Assembly: GCF_910592395.1 (NCBI RefSeq)
Contig: NW_027020282.1
Location: forward strand, 1 to 64,000
Source of the DNA: Lineus longissimus
Lineage: Eukaryota > Nemertea > Pilidiophora > Heteronemertea > Lineidae
Direction of reading: 5' to 3'
Length of the DNA: 64,000 bases
Part shown: one piece after another, positions 10,085 to 22,458 of the stretch
How the letters are laid out: each line of letters opens with the position of its first letter
Numbering within the stretch: the stretch's first letter is position 1
Translations under genes and position numbers: made by a program
Notes under the pieces: generated by a model
Seen by the model: only the letters and a program-made list of their open reading frames with translations
The model's database searches: none
Told to the model about the DNA's origin: nothing

Positions 10085-10224
10085 TGCACGCCTGTCATGG
10101 TCAGCAGTGGTCAGCTTAGCGCGATATCGAACATTCTTCCGAAACTCAAGCGAGGGAAGTCTGCTCATTAGCCTATCTCGCGCACTGCTCCTTCTTGTCA
10201 AACATCGTAGTGAAATCGTGGTAC
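10085..10224 (-). repeat. ~135 bp duplicated segment, copy 1, with possible eroded coding on minus strand
   Basis: Matches 11417-11556 closely (shared TCAAGCGAGGGAAGTCTGCT). On the minus strand the segment and its flank up to about 10460 read as protein-like in two overlapping frames, with a CVICHR-type Cys pair upstream and a shared stretch HDFTTMFDKKEQCAR then a stop. This could be the 3' end of an old transposase, with the duplication marking two copies of its terminus. I cannot name the family. Confidence 0.55.
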
Positions 10225-11416
10225 AATGGGGCGTCCTCGAGGATTGCAGCTGGTCGTACAGACGTGAGGTGGAATGTGGGCGGCTGCACTTCTTCGTTGA
10301 TGTGCGATGGCAGATAACACAGTTGTTGCGTTGCATGACAGCTGAAAGTGAATGTGATATCATAGAACTGAGGCGTTTGCAATGAGACTATAGGTGAAGT
10401 AGAAGCAAGGAGTGAAATGGGCCATCTTCCAGTGACTAATATACAGAGTAAGGGCACTGGGTGTTGTTAGATTCAGCATTGAATGTATTCCTCGTACAAG
10501 CGTGAATAGTGTGGACATACAGTGAGAGGTGAGAGACCCCTATTGACTACTTCTTGTAATTTTATCTTGGATATTATATTAGTATTGAACTTCTAGCCAT
10601 GGAATATGAAGAAATTGAAGTTGTAGGCATGGAATATGAAAAATTATTCAACGGTGAAAGACATTATTCCATGAGGCTCAGTGAGCACTGTGTGTAACAT
10701 GGTGGAGGCAGCGGAGATAATAACTGTGTCGAAAGTATTGTTATAGGGCCTTCCGTAGGCCCATGGGGTTAAATTTACAATCCACGATTGAAAAGACATA
10801 GTTTGATCGCATTCAACTATAAATCCATTGAACAGTTGTGTTCCTTTAGTCAACCGATGACCTTTTGTTGGGCCATGATCGGGGATTGTAAACTGTAAAT
10901 GTATTATGGACTGGGAGACGGGGGAAACACAAGTGAAATAGACCAAAACAAGTGATTTTGGGGCTTTGGTTTAGACGCATGCCCACATGCGCCATGCGGG
11001 ATTATACGGTTCATGTGAACTTGTTGACATCGACATGATCTAGTGCTGTTATTGGTCATGGTACATGGTAGGCCTAATCATCATGGCTATATGTTTCAGG
11101 AAAAGCTCGGAGTAAAATGAACTGCCGATGAATAATGATGTTGTTCATGTTTGCCATGTTTACTAGTACATAGCCATAGGGTATGCACTGGCCAGTGCAC
11201 TTTCTGCACGTCGTCATGGTCATGTACGTGATACCTTGCATATTTTGTTTTTTGAATGCGCATGCTTTTTGGGCAAAATCATTTGTACCAACACTAATGA
11301 ATAATGTCTTCTTATCCCTATGACTCCATACACAGTGAGGGCATTGTCCCATTCCCATCAAATGGTAACTTATTGTACCGTATTAGGGTGGAAGTTGGGG
11401 AGCAGATACCTACCGT
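10225..11416. other. unassigned between duplicated segments
   Basis: No convincing gene. A minus-strand open stretch at 10644-10946 (100 codons) has no recognisable motif. Includes one TAGGCCTA palindrome at 11069. Confidence 0.4.
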
Positions 11417-11556
11417 TGCACGCCTGTCATAATCAGCAGTGATGAGCTTAGCGCGATATGGAACATTCTTCAGAAACTCAAGCGAGGGAAGTCTGCTCAT
11501 TAGCATATCTCGCGCACTGCTCCTTATTGTCAAACATCGTAGTGAAATCGTAATGG
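11417..11556 (-). repeat. ~135 bp duplicated segment, copy 2
   Basis: Second copy of 10085-10224, diverging only at scattered bases. It is directly followed by a hairpin (11559-11583). Confidence 0.8.
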
Positions 11557-11558
11557 AA

Positions 11559-11583
11559 AACGTCTGGCTTTGCGCCAGACGTT
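11559..11583. repeat. 10 bp-arm hairpin
   Basis: AACGTCTGGC and GCCAGACGTT around five bases. The same arm sequence occurs near 52257, also in a hairpin, which hints at the end of a dispersed element. 11584-11940 holds nothing else I can identify. Confidence 0.65.
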
Positions 11584-11944
11584 GAGACTAATAAGTGAAG
11601 AACTAATAGGTAAAGAACTTCTACTTGCGCGAGACTGCTCTGATAAAATTATCATTGCAGAGACTACGGTGACGTACACATATATTTTTTACAATCAAAA
11701 ATGCCCTCAAAAGACGACATGGAATGATTATTTTATTGATATTTCCTACTATATACCTTCCAATTATCACTTTATACAAATAGATCGGCGTTAGGTCGCA
11801 TGCTTTTCTTTCCTGGTGACACTATAAAGCAAAATAGTTGCAACCCCGTAAATGCGCTATAAGTCCAATAATAAGTGACGGTGACCCGTTATAAATGTTT
11901 CGCCAGCTTCGCTTTTTTGCCGCTACGCGGCGCGTTGGGCCCTT

Positions 11945-12036
11945 GCGTCCAGGGTACAATTTCACTGGACGACATCGAACCTGGGTACACTTTATGTGTA
12001 CCCAGGACGACAATAACCCCTTCAGCATTAGTCACC
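11945..12036 (+). repeat. dispersed short repeat with hairpin, copy 2
   Basis: Reverse complement of 8976-9062, again with the GGGTACAC stem. It ends where the LINE homology begins, so the LINE is truncated against or inserted beside it. Confidence 0.82.
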
Positions 12037-13240
12037 TGCTGTCTGTCTTTGTTAACTCGAATGTGCTACCTGAAACTTTTTTAACCGGAATTACTATTCC
12101 TGTATTGAAGAAGGCTTCATTAGACTCTAATGTTCTTAACAATCATCGACCAATTGCGCTTAGCCCGATGCTGTCGAAAATGCGTGAAATTCTGCTTCTG
12201 CCACAGGACGAGGCTCACAGGAATCAATTCGGTTTTCGAGAGGGGCGTGGCACAGCTATGGCTAGTAATTTTATTTATGATCTGTGTAAGACGTTTATGG
12301 ACTCAGGTTCCATGGTTTTTGCATGTAGTCTTGACGCCCAAAAATGTTTTGATTCTGATGTTACCCTTTTTACCCCGGAAAGAACACTTTTAAGTGCATT
12401 CCTACACGGAACCTTGGTGGAGTCCCCATCCAGAATGTTGAGAGGCCGGTTGTCCTTGGCAGTATACTATCGAATGATTTAAAGAGTACGAAACATATAA
12501 ACGAGAGGGTTTCCAAATGCCGTCGTTCGATTTTTGGTCTTTCATCCAGTGGGATGAGATATCCTGGTCCTCTCTCCACAAAGGCCAAAACATTACTGTG
12601 GAATGTGGCGGGAGTCCCGTCTCTTTTGGTTAGGCTCGAATGCCAGGCTATTACTGGAAAGGATATTAGGGGTCTAGAGTCCACTCAAGGATGTCTAGTC
12701 AAAAGTCTGAATGGCATTGGGAAGCGTTCCCGACATTCCAGGCTGTTGCTTGCCTTGGGAATCCCCAAAATTACTGAAATCATTAGGAGAAACGCTGTAT
12801 CTCTGTATGCCAGAATTTATAAGTATGATTCCCCAGCACGTCAGTTCAATATTCAGGCCCTGGCAAGATATGTGACATCTAGTCATAGGGTGGCAGGTAC
12901 ATTGTTGGACCGGGTCCTTAGTTTTAATTTCTCAGCGGCTGGCATTGCCCTGGGTGGGGCCCCTCGGGTGAAACTGGGTGGTCTTCGCAATGGCGCAGAT
13001 GGAATAGTCGATTCACTCTGCGACCTACTCCATCGCGACGACTTCCACAACCCTCTGTCTAGCTCCCACCTCATGGCATGCCAGCTGCTGAGAGTGGATT
13101 TTAGTAAATCGGCGAAGTGATGTAAAATTATGTACATATATTTTAATTTTCCCCAATTTTGGGGGTTAATAACAATATTATTATTTATTTTTATTATAAC
13201 ACAGAAACAGAGCTTTACAGTGACACCTTGATTTTTAAAG
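12033..13240 (+). mobile_element. LINE retrotransposon remnant: reverse transcriptase with deleted catalytic core
   Basis: From about 12060 the frame shows reverse-transcriptase finger motifs NHRPIALSPMLSK, NQFGFREGRGTAMAS and then VFACSLDAQKCFDS, which is motif A. Directly after it (about 12375) the reading changes frame into the region that normally follows the palm: a FKCIP stretch, VVLGSILSNDLKSTKHI and CRRSIFGLSSSGMRYPG. It then runs open from 12554 to 13120 through the C-terminal domain (IGKRSRHSRLLLALGIPKI). The segment that should hold the FADD-type catalytic motif is absent, so this is an internal deletion. The 5' part, including the endonuclease, is missing. 13121-13240 looks like a 3' UTR with a CCCCAATTTTGGGG hairpin and AT-rich tail. 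The clade (CR1/L2/Jockey-like) is uncertain. Confidence 0.85.
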
Positions 13241-14604
13241 TGGTTATGCATGGAGTTTGGCGCGAATGATCTTGCTAACAGCAGTGCACCTTATGAACGC
13301 AAGATTTATGCGCAAAATAATTATTCGTAACGAATAATGACGTTGATCGATTTCATGGGAGAACCTCTTTTATATCGGCCTCCATTAAACGAAGATATGG
13401 CATCCTGATCATCACCGTTATGATTTATGAACATGAATTTAAAATGGATTGAAGAATTTTTTTAAATTGCAAATGAATTCAGATGACATCAACATTACTG
13501 ATAAAAAGTATGTTTATCGTCATTTACGACCGTCGTCTATCCTTCTTCTCTACTGCAAATGTGAAATCAGTGCCCTTTGTTATGTTTTTCCATAAAAAAT
13601 CATGAATGATATTTTCTAAAATCAGTGTTTTCTCTAATGTGTTGTTGGAGACTTTTTCTTCGAAGGGGTCACATTGGCACATAGTATCCTTTCTGTTGAA
13701 AACAATTTCGCTGGCATCCCTGTCAAAAAGTGACCAGGTACACTTGAAACAAGAATTTCCCAAGCATGTAATTATTCTAGATGTCAGACTGAAAATTGCA
13801 GAGGACGACATGAAATAAGAGAGATTTTTGTGGTCCTTCCACTCGCCCTATCTTCCAGTCAGGACCCAAATTTAAATTCGACTGTTCATGCATTTAATTG
13901 CCAGGTGATTGATAATTAGCTGTGAATCCTCCAATGCGATGCAGCAGTTTGCATCTAAACGCTTTCTTGTCTTAATTGAGGAAATAGTCATCGTTTTGGC
14001 TTGCTGCTGAGTGTGGATATTATTGGTTTGATTACATTATATTTGTGTCAAGAACTATATAAAATTATACTAGTAATTGTAGACTTAACCAAAATTGTTG
14101 ATGCTAGGATAATTTGGACTGTTCTGAATTGTAGAGACAATTGCGTACAACCTGCAGTACTAGTAGAGTAAACAACATTGGACAGGTTTCTAGAGATTAT
14201 CTGGTTGAGACAAGTTAAGGTCAAGATTTAGTTAATATTAGTGTTCAATATGTTCAATCAATGTGAATTGAGTTTTATTTGGTTGCATTTATACCTGAGC
14301 AGAGAATTGAGAGACAGTTTAGTTAGGCGTCTCCAGGTTAAAGTTTGGACTGATACAGTTGACTATATTTCAACAGTGTAATTCTTGTCTTAGTTTGGAG
14401 TTCTTGTTAAACAGTTAACTTAGAGGAGTTTTGTTCTAAAAGGGGAAGGGTTGTAGTGTTTTGTGTAACACCCTGTGTATTGAGACCCGTGGTACTTGTG
14501 TAGTTAGCGGAACATGAAAATAAAGACTGATAGATTGTTGGATTCAATTCTGTTTTAATCCGTTAATATCAAGTTAATCCTAACGTCACCGGTAGCTAAG
14601 ACAG
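13241..14604. other. unassigned, no convincing gene
   Basis: AT-rich. A minus-strand open stretch at 13524-13811 (95 codons, Cys- and Lys-containing) has no recognised motif and could be an exon or chance. Nothing else is seen. Confidence 0.4.
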
Positions 14605-14725
14605 TACACCGCCTCTATGGCGTACGGAGGCCTTTGATAGGCACACCAAGCAATTTTTCGCCTCGACTTCACCAAATGACTACGCCATGGGGCTTATAAT
14701 GATTCGGTCAAAATACATGCAATTT
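14605..14725 (-). repeat. solitary unit of the ~165 bp satellite
   Basis: Matches the units at 17484-18486 (GGAGGCCTTTGATAGGCACA, CCAAGCAATTTTTCGCC, AATGATTCGGTC). It is followed at 14747-14790 by CGCACCG-type motifs like those next to the main array. Confidence 0.8.
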
Positions 14726-14857
14726 GAAATCGCTTTCGCACTGGCTATTCGCACCGCCGCGGTACATGGAGCCATTGTTTCCGTTCTTATTCGCACCGTC
14801 AGAACAACCAATGAGAGCGCTTCTTACAAATGACCCCGATCACCCGCCTTCTCCAAT

Positions 14858-15745
14858 AATGTCCGGTCAGCGAAATTTTTTTCTGCAGGATACTTCTGCC
14901 ATAGTGTACATCTGACAGCCAATCAGAATTCAAGGCAAGCACGTGTCTTTGTTGACATCATCTTTCCACATGGTGCAATAATGTCACAATGCCACGTGTT
15001 CTGATAATCTTGGAAAGAACAAGTTAGCAAATGGTTAGAGGAGTATATTAGCTAAAATATATTTATTTGCAGTATCTTAACATGTATTTTCATTGTCGTC
15101 AATGTCGAGTGGACTGTATTTATTGGACTTGTCTGTTAAAGGCGCACTGTGCTCGGCAAAATAGCCGAGGTTGAATGTTTATCTGTCAACCGTGTAACTA
15201 GTTCTGCTGTATATGCATAGGTGGCGCCACCATTCAATTTATTTTGTTTGCTTGTCAAAATGTGTTTTATACAATGGCCCTTCAACAATGTTCAAACTAC
15301 CAAAATAGGCCTGATACCTTCAACAAACAGCAGACATCGGATACACTGTCCCTTCAATAATTATCAACATTGGCAACACTGTCAGTGTCACTACCCCTTA
15401 AAATTTCACAAATCAATGCATGCACTGCAATAGCGATCAGATCAGCTGATGCCTCTTTTGTACGCATAATATCATCAATTTTACAATGAATCTGTGCAAT
15501 TCATTCCTAAACACTACGACACAAACCTTGAGTTGAGCATAATTGGGGTCAGACAATGAACTATTGTCACATTCACAGTTGAAGTGGCACTCGGCATGCG
15601 ACTCGGTATCGTCCATTGTATTTGCATTATCATGCATAAATAAACAGTGTGACGTCAAAGATCGCGCCAATTGTGATTGGCTGTCAGATGTACACTGTGG
15701 CAGAAGTATCCTGCAGAAAAAATTTCGCGTCCGGTCATGCCGGTT
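14858..15745. mobile_element. element with ~70 bp inverted ends
   Basis: 14858-14928 (TTTCTGCAGGATACTTCTGC, then GTACATCTGACAGCCAATCA) matches the reverse complement of 15668-15745 with few changes. The ~740 base interior shows no transposase. It is either a non-autonomous DNA transposon or an inverted duplication; no target duplication could be fixed. Confidence 0.68.
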
Positions 15746-16455
15746 GTCTCCTGTACAAGCTGCTTCTCTCATGTCTCTTCAAGTGTGCTGTAAGTACTCC
15801 AAAAAGAATTTTTCTCCCATTCTTTTATTTTTCGAAGTGGTCCAGTGTGAGGAGTATACCACCGAGCACCGTGTGTAGGTTACTTTTGGGCCTTTGCTTA
15901 CGTAGATATGACTTTATGGAGTGTTTTTGTTTGCAATTCCGGCATGACCCGTTGACCGGGAGTACAGTGTCGGTGCAGGCGCGGCGTGCATGCATGCATT
16001 GCATGGTCATCGGAGTGCATGTTGGCATTTTGGCTTGGACAGTGTTTGAACAGTTTATTACTTCTTTGTGCACCAGATCAATTCCTTGCTGCTTGTGTTT
16101 TGTAAAACAATATACGGCTAAACTTTAGAATCGCGACGAAATCCTACGACGGCGTCACAAAATACACTAGTATAAAATGAACATGACATGTCCCGAATAC
16201 GTCATAGCGTCACGAACGCTCACTTATCTTTTACCGGCACTGAGAGTAGTTATGTTCAACTTGCTCACTGAAACTTTATAGACATTGGTAGAAAGGGCAT
16301 CTACGTATACCCCGACTGAGTTTTAAATTGATTGGTGATTGTATAACTGTTTTCCGGCGAGCTGAAGTTGAGCAAAAGTACATAGACTGGCACTTCAAAG
16401 CAATATTGATGCTGTGACTGTGTGTAAATATTGTAACCCTGTAAGCATTCTAACA
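15746..16455. other. unassigned
   Basis: No recognisable gene. The open stretch crossing 15649-16128 on the plus strand begins inside the inverted end above and lacks any motif. Confidence 0.35.
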
Positions 16456-16663
16456 CTAAATATTCTGGACCATTGTATAGCTGTACATTTAGATGCCTGA
16501 TGTTTAAGTCATGACGTGTTGTTCATTTTCGGTTCTCTGTGCTGCCTGCCTTCTCTTGTAAATATTCTGCACCATTGTATACTAGTAGTTGTACATATTA
16601 GATGCCTGATGTTGAAGTCATGACTTGTTGTTCATTTTCGGTTCTCTGTGCTGCCTTCTCTTG
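16456..16663 (+). repeat. ~103 bp tandem duplication
   Basis: Two adjacent copies of a segment starting TAAATATTCTG and containing GTTGTTCATTTTCGGTTCTC, with small indels. 16664-17214 beyond it holds a C-run near 16950 and nothing I can name. Confidence 0.85.
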
Positions 16664-17214
16664 CTCAAATCAGCCCCCAAAATATTGAGATTCTAAATCA
16701 GGAAGAAGGACCCCCACGTTCAGCTTTCGTATGAGAAAGAGGCAATTCCTAGCTGGTTGGTCACAATTGGCAATGATTCGGTCCTACTTTTTGAGGATTA
16801 TTTCTCCTGCTACATCACGTAATTGATCGACCAGTGTCCGAACAAGAGAAAAAAGTATCACGCCTAGCAAGGCCCTATTGCATAATGTTCTGTAGAGGGG
16901 ATGATAGGGTGTGGAAGTGGCGAAGACCGAAACGAACATGCACCTGCACCCCCCCCGGCCACCCTTGAGGAGAACGCCAAACGAACTTGGACCACCCACA
17001 TTGACATGCACCCCCCCCACCGATATGCATGCCCTGGCTCCTTTGGCTATGACATCTTGTGTGATGCTGCTTTTGACAGGGCCGACTGGCCTGGCTGGAA
17101 GTCGAGGACCCTACCCACACCCGGAGCCAGGAGTAAAGGCACTTCCAACACTCGTCACAAAGAAACACCACCTCAATCATGAATTAGGCTTACACTCCTT
17201 ACCCACCATCACCC

Positions 17215-17475
17215 ATGTCACCACGGTGCGATCTATTTATTCACTCCGTATTAATCGCACCATCACGGTACGGTACCTTTCTCTCACCGTAACGGTGTGA
17301 TCTATTTTTTACTGTACAGTAATTCGCCCCGTCGCGGTACGACCAATCACTGCTGAATGTATAATTCGCACCGTGACGGTACGGCCAATCATAACCACCG
17401 TCGTATTCACACCGTCACGGTACGAATAGCCACGACCTTTCCAGAATTCACACCGTCACGGTACGAATAGCCACG
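17215..17475. repeat. cluster of CACCGTNACGGT palindromes
   Basis: Seven near-palindromes of the form CACCGTNACGGTRC at about 17219, 17260, 17285, 17327, 17371, 17411 and 17451, spaced roughly 25-45 bases apart; the last two share the flank ACGAATAGCCACG. They lead directly into the ~165 bp satellite. Confidence 0.82.
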
Positions 17476-17483
17476 GCTACATT

Positions 17484-18486
17484 TGCAAAGTTGAACATGC
17501 ATTGTTGAATCGGAGCATGGCCCCACATCCATGAGGTACAGAGGCCTTCGATAGGTACGCCAAGCAATTTTTCACCCAAATTCCACCGAATGTCTAGGCC
17601 TATTAGGCTAATAATGATTCGGTCTGAATACATGCAATTAGAAAAATTGGTGCAAAGTTGAACAAGCATTGTTGAATCGGAGCATTGCCCCGCATCCATG
17701 GTGTTCCGGAGGCCTCCGATAGGTACGCCAAGGAATTTTTGCACCTTAAGTCGACCAAATGACTAGACTGATGGAAGCTAATAGTTATTCAGTATGAATA
17801 ATTTTTTAAAATTTGAGCAACGTTGAATCGGAGCATGGCCCCGCCTTCATGGGGGTACGGAGGCCTTCGATAGGTATGCCAAGCAATCATTTGCCCCAAC
17901 TTCACCAAATGACTATGCCATGATGCCGTGGGGCTCATGATATTTCGGTCTAAATACATGTCATTTAATTTGAAAAATTGGTGCAAAGTTGAACATGCAT
18001 TGTTGAATCAGAGCATAGCCCCTTCTCCATGGGGGTAGAGAGGCCTTTGATAGGTATGCCTAGCAATTCTTCAGCCCAAGGCCACCGAAAGACTAGACCT
18101 GTGAGGCTAATAATGATTTGAAAAATGTGTGCGACGTTGAACCTGGATTTTTTAATCGGAGCATGGCCCTGCCTCAATTTGGGTACAGGGGCCTTCGATA
18201 GGTACATTCTGTACGCCAAGCAATTTTTCACGCCGATTTCACCAAATGACTAGACCGATAAGGCTATTAATGATTCGGTATGAATAACTTGAAAAATCTG
18301 TGCAAAGTTCAACATGGATTGTTGAATCAGATTATGGCCCTGCCTCCATGGTGTACAGAGGCCTTTGATAGGTACACCAAGCAATTTTTGACCCCGATTC
18401 CACCGAATGACTAGGCTGCTGAGGCTAGAAATGATTCTGTATGAATAATTTGAAAAATTTGTGCAAAGTTGAACAACATTGTTGAT
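17484..18486 (-). repeat. ~165 bp satellite, about six units
   Basis: Units begin TGCAAAGTTGAAC at about 17484, 17651, 17813, 17982, 18130, 18301 and 18462 (partial), with spacing 148-171. The units diverge, so this array is older than the 73 bp array that follows it without a gap. Minus-strand open frames across it share a repeated peptide and are by-products. Confidence 0.9.
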
Positions 18487-21400
18487 CACAATCAATGTTC
18501 AGGGTCACAACTGACTGACATGATGATGACCATTGATCAGGAAGACGATTGGTCATGATCAAAATCAATGGTCAGGGTCACAACCAACTGCCACAATGAT
18601 GACCGTTGATCAGGAAGACGATTGGTAACGATCACAATCAATGGTCGGGGTCACAACCTACTGTCACGGTGATGACCGTTTATCAGGAAGACGATTGGTA
18701 ACGATCACAATCAATGGTTCGGGTCACAATCGACTGTCACGATGATGACCGTTGATCAGGAAGACGATTGGTCACGATCACAATCAATGGTCAGGGTCAC
18801 AACTGACTGCCACGATGATGATCGTTGATCAGGAAGACGATTGGTCATGATCACAATCAATGGTCAGGGTCACAACTGACTGACTTGATGTTGACCATTG
18901 ATCAGGAAGACGATTGGTCATGATCACAATCAATGGTCAGGGTCACAACTGACTGTCACGATGATGACCGTTGATCAGGAAGACGATTGGTCACGATCAC
19001 AATCAATGGTCAGGGTCACAACTGACTGCCACGATGATGATCGTTGATCAGGAAGACGATTGGTCGTGATCACAATCAATGGTCAGGGTCACAACTGACT
19101 GACATGATGTTGACCATTGATCAGGAAGACGATTGGTCATGATCACAATCAATGGTCAGGGTCACAACTGACTGTCACGATGATGATCGTTGATCAGGAA
19201 GACGATTGGTCATGATCACAATCAATGGTCAGGGTCACAACCGACTGTCACGATGATGACCGTTGATCAGGAAGACGATTGGTCATGATCACAATCAATG
19301 GTCAGGGTCACAACCGACTGCCACGATGATGACCGTTGATCAGGAAGACGATTGTTTATGATAAAAAATCAATGGTCAGGGTCACAACCGACTGACACGG
19401 TGATGACCGTTGATCAGGAAGACGATTGGTCATGATCACAATCAATGGTCAGGGTCACAACCAACTGCCACGATGATGACCGTTGATCAGGAAGACGATT
19501 GGTCATGATCACAATCAATGGTCAGGGTCACAACCGACTGTCACGATGATGACCGTTGATCAGGAAGACGATTGGTCATGATCACAATCAATGGTCAGGG
19601 TCACAACCGACTGCCACGATGATGACCGTTAATCAGGAAGATTGGTCATGATCACAATCAATGGTCAGGGTCACAACCGACTGTCACGATGATGACCGTT
19701 CATCAGGAAGACGATTGGTAACGATCACAATCAATGGTCAGGGTCACAACCGACTGTCACGATGATGACCGTTGATCAGGAAGACGATTGGTCATGATCA
19801 CAATCAATGGTCAGGGTCACAACCGACTGTCACGATGATGACCGTTGATCAGGAAGACGATTGGTCATGATCACAATCAATGGTCAGGGTCACAACCGAC
19901 TGTCACGATGATGACCGTTGATCAGGAAGACGATTGGTCATGATCACAATCAATGGTCAGGGTCACAACCTACTGTCACGATGATGATCGTTGATCAGGA
20001 AGACGATTGGTCATGATCACAATCAATGGTCAGGGTCACAACCGACTGTCACGATGATGATCGTTGATCAGGAAGACGATTGGTCATGATCACAATCAAT
20101 GGTCAGGGTCACAACCGACTGTCACGATGATGACCGTTGATCAGGAAGACGATTGGTCATGATCACAATCAATGGTCAGGGTCACAATCGACTGTCACGA
20201 TGATGACCGTTGATCAGGAAGACGATTGGTCATGATCACAATCAATGGTCAGGGTCACAACCGACTGTCATGATGTTGACCATTGATCAGGAAGACGATT
20301 GGTCATGATCACAATCAATGGTCAGGGTCACAACTGACTGTCACGATGATGACCGTTGATCAGGAAGACGATTGTTTATGATCAAAAATCAATGGTCAGG
20401 GTCACAACCGACTGCCACGATGATGACCGTTGATCAGGAAGACGATTGTTTATGATCAAAAATCAATGTTCAGGGTCACAACCGACTGCCACGATGATGT
20501 TGACCATTGATCAGGAAGACGATTGTTTATGATCAAAAATCAATGGTCAGGGTCACAACCGACTGCCACGATGATGACCGTTGATCAGGAAGACGATTGT
20601 TTATGATCAAAAATCAATGGTCAGGGTCACAACCGACTGCCACGATGATGACCGTTGATCAGGAAGACGATTGGTAACGATCACAATCAATGGTCAGGGT
20701 CACAACCGACTGTCATGATGTTGACCATTGATCAGGAAGACGATTGGTAACGATCACAATCAATGGTCAGGGTCACAACCAACTGCCACGATGATGACCG
20801 TTGATCAGGAAGACGATTGGTAACGATCACAATCAATGGTCAGGGTCACAACCGACTGTCATGATGTTGACCATTGATCAGGAAGACGATTGATAACGAT
20901 CACAATCAATGGTCAGGGTCACAACCAACTGCCACGATGATGACCGTTGATCAGGAAGACGATTGGTCATGATCACAATCAATGGTCAGGGTCACAACCG
21001 ACTGCCACGATGATGACCGTTGATCAGGAAGACGATTGTTTATGATCAAAAATCAATGTTCAGGGTCACAACCGACTGCCACGATGATGTTGACCATTGA
21101 TCAGGAAGACGATTGTTTATGATCAAAAATCAATGGTCAGGGTCACAACCGACTGCCACGATGATGACCGTTGATCAGGAAGACGATTGTTTATGATCAA
21201 AAATCAATGGTCAGGGTCACAACCGACTGCCACGATGATGACCGTTGATCAGGAAGACGATTGGTAACGATCACAATCAATGGTCAGGGTCACAACCGAC
21301 TGTCATGATGTTGACCATTGATCAGGAAGACGATTGGTAACGATCACAATCAATGGTCAGGGTCACAACCAACTGCCACGATGATGACCGTTGATCAGGA

Positions 21401-21972
21401 AGACGATTGGTAACGATCACAATCAATGGTCAGGGTCACAACCGACTGTCATGATGTTGACCATTGATCAGGAAGACGATTGGTAACGATCACAATCAAT
21501 GGTCAGGGTCACAACCAACTGCCACGATGATGACCGTTGATCAGGAAGACGATTGGTCATGATCACAATCAATGGTCAGGGTCACAACCGACTGCCACGA
21601 TGATGACCGTTGATCAGGAAGACGATTGTTTATGATCAAAAATCAATGTTCAGGGTCACAACCGACTGCCACGATGATGTTGACCATTGATCAGGAAGAC
21701 GATTGTTTATGATCAAAAATCAATGGTCAGGGTCACAACCGACTGCCACGATGATGACCGTTGATCAGGAAGACGATTGTTTATGATCAAAAATCAATGG
21801 TCAGGGTCACAACCGACTGCCACGATGATGACCGTTGATCAGGAAGACGATTGTTTATGATCAAAAATCAATGGTCAGGGTCACAACCGACTGCCACGAT
21901 GATGACCGTTGATCAGGAAAACGATTGGGAACGATCACAATCAATGGTCAGGGTCAGAACCGATTGTCACAT
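18487..21972 (+). repeat. 73 bp satellite array, about 47 units
   Basis: The unit includes GATCACAATCAATGGTCAGG, GTCACAACCGACTGCCACGA and TGATCAGGAAGACGATTGG. Variant units differ at fixed places: CATGATCACAATC, AACGATCACAATC or TTATGATCAAAAATC, and ATGATGACCG or the 3-base-longer ATGATGTTGACC. It is not a CRISPR array, because the whole unit repeats and there are no unique spacers. Confidence 0.97.
20393..21853 (+). repeat. 590 bp higher-order repeat inside the 73 bp satellite
   Basis: 20461-21050 and 21051-21640 are the same ordered set of eight unit variants and, by reading base against base, differ at one position (TGATAACG against TGGTAACG). A third copy continues from 21641 to about 21853 before diverging. 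Confidence 0.93.
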
Positions 21973-22236
21973 GTTTTTTAAACAGCTCATTGTGGGTTAA
22001 TGGGTGTGTACTTTTTGACGGGGTTTTCACTAAACAAAATCCTATCGACCATAGATTTGAATGATATGTAGCTTATTGAAAAATTCTTATTTTTGAAGAT
22101 TTTATTCAAGATACATCCTGTATGAGAATTGAAGTGTAATGTATGCCATATACTTTCAATTATTATTTACACTTAAAACAACTTTAATACCATTATTTTA
22201 CACTTATTCCGTATTTGCACATAACTCTTTAGCACC
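21973..22236. other. unassigned right flank of satellite
   Basis: AT-rich single-copy-looking DNA; nothing identified. Confidence 0.4.
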
Positions 22237-22458
22237 TAGACGCCCGGAACCGTCCTGACGATTACTTCCTGGCCCCCTTTGCAAAATTGCAACAGAGCCA
22301 AGTGTTACGCAAAGCGGATTCCTCTAAGATTCAGTCCTGCTACCTGATACCAGATGGCGTGGCGATAGCTTCGGCATGAGGCCTCCGCAACACCAGTTTA
22401 TAATGCTGTTCCATTGTTATGACCCAACTTTCAGCGGGCCGATCCGGGCGTCTAGGAA
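22237..22458. mobile_element. short element with 14 bp perfect inverted ends
   Basis: CCTAGACGCCCGGA at the left and TCCGGGCGTCTAGG at the right, about 220 bases overall, with no coding potential. No clear target duplication, so the MITE reading is tentative. Confidence 0.5.

Noticed and set aside
10028-10363. piggyBac-like Cys-rich C-terminus on the minus strand
   Set aside because: A CxxC pair is visible, but frame and spacing do not hold and I cannot match a family; kept only as a possible relic in the repeat entry.
17448-18495. Several minus-strand frames sharing a repeated peptide
   Set aside because: They are translations of the ~165 bp satellite units; indels between units break the frame.
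18487-21972. CRISPR array
   Set aside because: The whole 73 bp unit repeats head to tail, with no unique spacers and no cas genes, in an animal genome.
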